Positions 50,452 through 64,000 of a stretch of 64,000 nt of DNA are shown piece after piece (the stretch's first letter is position 1; every line of letters begins with the position of its first letter). The notes beneath the pieces are model-generated. The model worked only from the letters and a program-made list of their open reading frames with translations, made no database searches and was not told the DNA's origin. The position numbers and the translations under genes are program-made. The DNA is taken from the NCBI GenBank assembly GCA_963971425.1, contig OZ020522.1, forward strand, positions 3,260,168 through 3,324,167, read 5' to 3'. Source of the stretch: Bryoerythrophyllum caledonicum (Eukaryota; Streptophyta; Bryopsida; Pottiales; Pottiaceae).

Positions 50452-50709
50452 GCACCTGCACAAGGACCACCTCAACCCCATCAACAAGTGAAGATCAAGT
50501 CAACAGTAAACAACAGCAACAGAACAACAAAGCGCCGAATGGAGAGATACGTACCAGATAGTCGAAGTTACCGCTGCCGTGCACCTGCACAGGGACCACC
50601 ACAACTCCATCAAGACGCGAAGATCGAGCCAACAGTAAACAACGAAATAATAGAGAGCCGAATAGAGAGACACGTACTAGATGGTCAAAGGTATCGTTGC
50701 TGCACACTC
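50452..50709 (+). repeat. 129-bp tandem duplication in the LINE 5' region
   Basis: Two diverged copies start GCACCTGCACAAGGACCACC and GCACCTGCACAGGGACCACC, offset by 129 bases (43 codons). They continue through CAACAGTAAACAAC and CGAATNGAGAGA blocks. The length keeps the frame open. Confidence 0.8.
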
Positions 50710-51599
50710 CATCAAACAGATGGCCCCTACTGCTGCACCTGCTGTCCACAATGCGCCAAGTCCAAGAACGCCCACCTGAGACATACAGAGCACGCCCAAG
50801 AACACAAGATTCAGTCATCATCAAGAAAACGACGACAAGCAAAGAACAACTTCATCACCATTAAGGTAAGTTCTCCAACCTCTCTATCATTTCACTCTCC
50901 TAACAAAAAATTACCCTGGAAAATATGTGCAGAAAAGCACAAGGAAAGGTGCTGCAGTGCCCAGACATGCAAAAATAGCAAAGTCAGAGCATCAAACAGA
51001 CGCTCCAATAGCTCCCTTGACAGCCAAGACTCCACGCTGCCCCGCTCCAAGCCATCTTCGCCAACAGAAAAGTTGGCACACAACGCCACCCATGTGACAC
51101 CCCAAATCCGGCGCACAGCAACCTGGCAAACAAGATATCCACTATTTTCAACTGAAAGCCAAAGATCAACCCAAACGCCAACAAACCCTAGAATGAGGAA
51201 GATGCAGCAACGGCGCCTCTCTTCCCCTCACGACTCCCCTAACAAAACCCTACTCCCAGCAAGTAAGTATAAATACTCTTCATACAAACTCTTCTGCTCA
51301 ACCTTCCATCTAGCCTCTCACTACTCAGATCCTCCTAGACATCTCCATAGTGGCCGAACAAAGCAGACAGAGAAGTATAGAGCTCCTGTGTGTAGGCAGA
51401 GAGCATATTACCTTAGAATCACGTACGTAGCATCGCCCCAGTTCTCCACTCAGGCTGTCACTCCACCCCTAGGCAGCACACAACCAGATCCGGAGTACCC
51501 AAGAACCGATCTCCAAGACGTCGCTCCCCCACGCTGTAGGCCAAGCAGACAGAGTGGTCGACCTGCTTTTCGCAGAGTGGCTTCTCGGAGAGCTACTCA

Positions 51600-52025
51600 G
51601 TGCGGCTGCCGAAGTCGAAGAAGTGCCCGACATCAAACCGCTCTGCACAGTGTTCGGCTTTACTACTGCCCAAGACGTCCTTGCTGCCGCCCAAGGCGGA
51701 GGAGTGCTCGACAACAAACCGCTCCACACGGTGATGCTCGCCTGCGCCACTTTCCAAGTCGTCTTTGCTGCTGCCCAAGTCGGAGGAAAGCTCAACATCA
51801 AACCGCCCCGCACGGTGCTGCTCATTCATGCTGCTGCCCAAGGTGGAGGAGAGCTCGGCATCAAGTTGCCCAGCACAGTGCTGCTCGTCCATGCTATTGC
51901 CCAAGGCGGAGAAGAGCACGGCATCAAGCCGTCCCGCACGGTGCTGCCCGTCCCTGCCGCTGCCCAAGACATAGGAGTTCCCGACAACAAGCCATTCCAC
52001 AAGGTGCTGCTCGCCTACGTTGCTG
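51600..52025 (+). repeat. 63-bp (21-codon) tandem repeats in the LINE 5' region
   Basis: About six diverged units built on GCTGCTGCCCAAGGCGGAGG, then AAACCGCCCCGCACGGTGCT. The unit start CTGCCCAAG recurs at 51771, 51834, 51897 and 51960, exactly 63 bases apart. As 63 is divisible by three, two plus-strand frames remain open through the array: one Cys/Arg-rich (in frame with ORF1), one reading AAQGGGVLDNKPLHTVML and looking more protein-like. Confidence 0.9.
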
Positions 52026-52824
52026 CCTAAAGACTAAACGGCATTCTCAGTCAACACAACTCGACGGCGGAGGTGCACCATCAGGCAGCAGCTACTGGAC
52101 TGGGAACCCTAGGACGGCGAAGTGGTGGGGTGAACAAACTCGGAGTCAAGGGGAACCGCTGAACACAAGGAAAACCAGTGCGAAGGTCCAGCAGAACCGA
52201 AATGCGGTGTTCAAGAGAGAAGATCAGCCTCCACAAAGCCGAGCAGGAGTATCGCCCAACGTGGATACTAGCGGCCCAAATCAGGCAAGCCCCTGTGAGG
52301 TACGATTCAGAGGCGGCCTCGCCCTCCCAAACCCTCGTAAGGTGTTGGCACAGGAAAGAAGACGTTGGAACGATACAGAACATGCTGTGGGGTACTGCGT
52401 AGGAGTAAATTGGAAGACGCCTGCTCAGGTGGAGATAAGCGGGTGGAGGTACTACAGAGCAAGATACGATCGGAGCAAGACATACGGTGAGGAGGTGGCA
52501 GCCGTGCGGAGACACTGTGAAGCTCGCCGCCAGAACAACCATATGCCCAACAGTGTTGGTATACACTACAGAGGCAAACATCGTACTATCCCCTTTGCCC
52601 TGCATCAAACGCCCCTCCATCAAACAGGTAAGCACTCTCTAAGTCCCAAATCCTTTCTATATGTTGCATCAATTTTTATCTTCTCATGCTTTTACTTGTT
52701 ATCACGACCTGCAAGCCCACAAAGTAAGTTGTGGGATGGAAGTGATTACATAGTACCCCTAAGCAACTCTATACTTGAACTCGTAGAAAATGCTAATAAC
52801 ACCCTCTTACCTTTGACATGCAGA

Positions 52825-54516
52825 ATGACAGAAACTACCACCGCCTCCTCTTCCAAAGGACCAGACCGTATGCTTGTTGATCTTACTGTCCCCCCTCACA
52901 ATGGTCCTGTACTAATGGAAATTGTTGAGGAAAACACATGTGAGATTGTTGCATTGCACAAGAGGACCAATGATGAGATGGAGAACACTTCTAACCTAAA
53001 GAAGGTTAGAGCATCAAAATCTTCTCGTCCACCTTATTGGCTGGGTTTTAAGACACTTAATACGATAGCTTTGCATAGTGGTATCACCAAGGAACCTGTC
53101 CTAACAGTCTCCGAAATGATTGAAATGGGAATGTCTGATACAGAAGCACAAGAGAAGGCTGTGGCATTGCCTTCCTTCCCCTTTGTCGTCCAAAAAGAGT
53201 GGCCTTCGCGAAGGACAGATGGGAAAGAAGGTAATCACTTTAACCTAACCCAGGTACCCAGTGAGGTAGAGACCGATGAACATGGATATGCATTAGATTA
53301 TCAAATAGCCATTTTCTTTGAAATAGGTGAACAAATTTACTCAAGGGATGCAATCTATGCCATGGTTAAAATGCGACTTCTTCACATGAACATTGGTTTA
53401 GGAGACTTGTTAGGTGAACCAATTGCGATTTTATGCCACCACAAGACGGATAGATGGAGTGGCAGCATCAAACTCCACCTCAAAAACCCTGGTGTGGACG
53501 TTAAAGGGCTTCTCAAAGGTACGAGACCCTTCATCTTGAGCCTTAATGAGGGCATTCCTTGTAGAGGGAAGGTATGCAAGAGTTATGATTCCCTAGCTCT
53601 TGCAAACCTTCTATCAGTTAAAATCTCTGGGGCTAACTTGGCCCAAAAACCATGGTATGTTTTGCATGAGGAAATTGTGAAGGAGGGGTTTGTTAGAGGA
53701 TTTGAGTATGAAATAACAGATGTTCAAAAGAAACTAGAACTAGAATTCGCTTGGTTAAAAACCCCCTCCCCCGAACAAGCTCAAAAAGTGAAAGACCAAA
53801 AGATAGCTTTTTCGAACGAGATTTTCAATCCCTATTTTGCTAGTAAAGGGAAGATGAGTGAAAATGATAAAGCCAAAAAGAACGCCCTCATCTTGATCGC
53901 TAAAAACTTAAACAAAACAAAGACTGTTTGTGCGCTAGAGCAAGGTATCAACGCATTTATGGGCAAGGAGAATGTCGTGGACATCTATTTCAAGCTCGAA
54001 CATGGTCGACATGTTGGGATATGTAACATCCAATGCTTGAATGCGGCAGTATACAAAAAATTAGTAAACACCAGCGGTAAAATCCTAGGTAAATATGTGG
54101 AATTTACCCCTCACCCGAAAAGCCTGAACGGAAGTAGCGCCCCTTCGGATGAATGTGTCACAAAATGGGGTTTCAATGAAGTGAACACGGCGGTCGCTAA
54201 TGCAGTCATTGCACTAGAGAATGCTCCGAAAAATGGATATTGCAAAGAAGACCTTCACAAGATGGTCCAAGAGGAGGTGAAGAAAGGGACCAGTAGTACC
54301 ATTATGGAGGTAAGAAAGGAGATGGCATCACTAAAGACAGAGATTGTACAAGAAGCTCAAGTATATGCAGACAATGTCTTAGCTAAGACAACAAAGACAC
54401 TTCGAGGGGAGATGTCTTCGCTTCGCATGCACCTCGTTCAAATAATCCAAGCACATGAAGAGGAAGCCTCAAAAGAGTCATCCATGGTTGTCAAACGACC
54501 GGACTCGTTAAACTAG
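52825..54516 (+). CDS. LINE ORF1 protein: RRM-like domain plus C-terminal coiled coil
   Basis: From ATG 52825 a 563-aa protein with ordinary composition, unlike the open region before it. I chose this start because it follows directly on an acceptor-like TGCAG and composition changes here. Residues about 60-220 form an unrecognised globular part. A segment reading LILIAKNLNKTKTVCALEQG, then VVDIYFKLEHGRHVGICNIQ, then GKILGKYVEFTP has the strand-helix layout of an RRM (about residues 345-435). The C-terminal 110 residues (VQEEVKKGTSSTIMEVRKEM onward) are heptad-rich coiled coil. LINE ORF1 proteins bind element RNA, multimerise through coiled coil and act as chaperones in the RNP. RRM plus coiled coil is common, but here the coiled coil follows the RRM instead of preceding it. 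Confidence 0.8.
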   Translation: MTETTTASSSKGPDRMLVDLTVPPHNGPVLMEIVEENTCEIVALHKRTNDEMENTSNLKKVRASKSSRPPYWLGFKTLNTIALHSGITKEPVLTVSEMIEMGMSDTEAQEKAVALPSFPFVVQKEWPSRRTDGKEGNHFNLTQVPSEVETDEHGYALDYQIAIFFEIGEQIYSRDAIYAMVKMRLLHMNIGLGDLLGEPIAILCHHKTDRWSGSIKLHLKNPGVDVKGLLKGTRPFILSLNEGIPCRGKVCKSYDSLALANLLSVKISGANLAQKPWYVLHEEIVKEGFVRGFEYEITDVQKKLELEFAWLKTPSPEQAQKVKDQKIAFSNEIFNPYFASKGKMSENDKAKKNALILIAKNLNKTKTVCALEQGINAFMGKENVVDIYFKLEHGRHVGICNIQCLNAAVYKKLVNTSGKILGKYVEFTPHPKSLNGSSAPSDECVTKWGFNEVNTAVANAVIALENAPKNGYCKEDLHKMVQEEVKKGTSSTIMEVRKEMASLKTEIVQEAQVYADNVLAKTTKTLRGEMSSLRMHLVQIIQAHEEEASKESSMVVKRPDSLN

Positions 54517-54764
54517 TTCCGACCCACAACAAGATAAAATACCTAAAAGTATATTTATATACTTATTTACCATCAAACAAGAAAATCCAAAAAAATAAAA
54601 ATAATACCATCGTAATATATTCAATAGTATATTTATATACTACCTCAAAAATTAAAAAAAATTAAAACTCACCAAAATATTTAAAAGGGAACCTACATAT
54701 TTCTTTAAAACCCCATATCCGTAGAACAACTACAAAAGAAAAAACATATCCCAACCCCAAACAT

Positions 54765-63368
<8,604 letters not shown>

Positions 63369-63602
63369 ATCTACACTTGCATGTTGAACGTCACCGTGCT
63401 TGCCCTCCCTCTTTTAGGACTTTTTGGGACCTTGGGTCCCCTGGGATTGGTTACTTGTTACTGGGTACATAGTGTCCACCCTCGAAAGGGGGAAGTAGTT
63501 CCATACTACTAACCCATGCCCGGTGGGCATGGGCTTAGTGGTGGAACGAACGGACACTTTACTCACGCCGGCCCCCTTCAGGGACCGGCGTTCTTCTTCT
63601 TC
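63369..63602 (+). other. LINE 3' untranslated region and TTC-repeat terminus
   Basis: 234 bases from the ORF2 stop to the right duplication. It contains GGGTACATAGTGTCCACC, CGAAAGGGGGAAGTAGTTCC, a GGGCATGGGCTTAGTGGTGG block and a hairpin-like GCCGGCCCCCTTCAGGGACC, and ends in a (TTC)n tail. The last blocks are shared by the short tails at 32683 and 38350, so this is probably the segment that its own RT recognises. Confidence 0.8.
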
Positions 63603-63616
63603 TTCCAACATTTTAG
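63603..63616. repeat. right target-site duplication of the LINE
   Basis: TTCCAACATTTTAG, identical to 48756-48769. Its leading TTC overlaps the repeat tail of the element, so the border is uncertain by a few bases. Confidence 0.95.
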
Positions 63617-63996
63617 AGATGGAACTTACGGGCACTACACAAATGCATGGTTTAGAAGAGAATCGTGATACTTTCCAACATGACAATGATCCAAAGCATA
63701 TTGTTGTAGATTGGTTGCATGCTTAGAAGTTTCTCCGTATTGAACACCCTCTACAATTACTTGACGTCAATCTAATATAACAATCCACTTGTCCTCCAAC
63801 AATACTATATGGGCGTCAATATTGTTGGAATGAAGTAGGTCATTGTTTGAGAAGGTCTTAAAGGAAACCGACTAGTAGAAGACTCAAGAAATTTGGTACA
63901 ACATAGACTCGCCTGATGTTGTTAGGAAGTTGATACACTCTATACCTCAAAGTGCTCTTGATGTCTACCAAGCAAGAGGTGGCTACACACAATGGT
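63617..63996 (+). pseudogene. Tc1-like transposase, 3' part, decayed
   Basis: Continues the split transposase: EMELTGTTQMHGLEENRDTF, then QHDNDPKHIVV, which contains the HDNDPKH motif of Tc1 transposases. Stops and frame changes follow. The last part reads a DVYQARGGYTQW-like C-terminus in one frame, matching the usual KGGYTKY ending of the family. The downstream terminal repeat lies beyond the window. Confidence 0.8.
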
Positions 63997-64000
63997 AGTG

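Larger units (their letters stand above)
49189..52824 (+). other. long open 5' region of the LINE, in frame with ORF1
   Basis: The frame stays open for 1,212 codons before the ORF1 core, but composition is odd: Gln/His/Thr/Pro-rich, later Cys/Arg-rich. It contains a 129-base direct duplication (copies at 50452 and 50581) and a 63-base array (51600-52025). Five strong donor-like sites (GTAAGT at 49717, 50156, 50866 and 51263; GTAAGC at 52629) are each followed by pyrimidine-rich sequence and a plausible acceptor (49772, 50379, 50932, 51328 and 52823). The last acceptor lies one base before the ATG of the ORF1 core. It may be spliced leader, extended N-terminus or captured DNA. Function unknown. 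Confidence 0.5.

Overview
The window looks like nuclear DNA of a streptophyte, either a seedless land plant or a charophyte alga. The evidence is a plastid-type argininosuccinate synthase and a plant VTI1-type SNARE with GT-AG introns, a plant-conserved Q-rich coiled-coil gene, a box C/D snoRNA cluster behind a plant-type telo-box plus TATA promoter, and transposon relics of types I associate with mosses, ferns and charophytes. I cannot name the species. The spaces between genes are AT-rich and full of decayed mobile elements.

Layout. 0.8-3.0 kb: two decayed minus-strand coding pieces that resemble an element protein. 3-7 kb: AT-rich dispersed repeats and one unrecognised minus-strand ORF (6.86-7.30 kb). 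8.1-12.7 kb: a decayed minus-strand DDE-type transposase. 14.8-18.0 kb: a decayed plus-strand DUF7869-type transposase. 18-22.8 kb: repeats, including a tRNA-derived SINE-like piece. 22.86-23.77 kb: a promoter and four box C/D snoRNA candidates. 24.7-30.8 kb: a minus-strand gene of at least 12 coding exons. 32-40 kb: repeats, two short LINE tails, a CACTA-like non-autonomous element and one secreted-protein exon (34.5 kb). 41.6-44.4 kb: argininosuccinate synthase, nine coding exons, 486 aa. 45.35-47.2 kb: VTI1 v-SNARE, five coding exons, 222 aa, with a foldback element in intron 3.

47.8-64 kb is a nested insertion. A decayed Tc1/mariner element is split by a 14.8 kb non-LTR retrotransposon flanked by a perfect 14-bp target-site duplication. 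That LINE is the most interesting object here. Its ORF1 product has an RRM-like domain and a C-terminal coiled coil. Its 2,867-codon ORF2 has, in order, a G-poor N-terminal region, 123 uninterrupted CAA codons, a 2A-like ribosome-skipping motif (GDIETNPGP), an AP-type endonuclease, a reverse transcriptase with YADD, a possible methyltransferase-like insert, RNase H, a zinc-knuckle-like motif and a C-terminal PD...E...KxxKY pattern like a restriction-like endonuclease. All catalytic motifs I looked for are present, so the copy looks young. APE together with an RLE-like domain recalls the Dualen/RandI group of green algae. A 2A site just before APE, in a plant or algal LINE with a polyQ leader, is not something I know to be described.

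Multi-exon models come from splice signals plus reading-frame bookkeeping and family knowledge. Exon sums are multiples of three for argininosuccinate synthase and VTI1. Only the 3' end of the Q-rich gene is uncertain.
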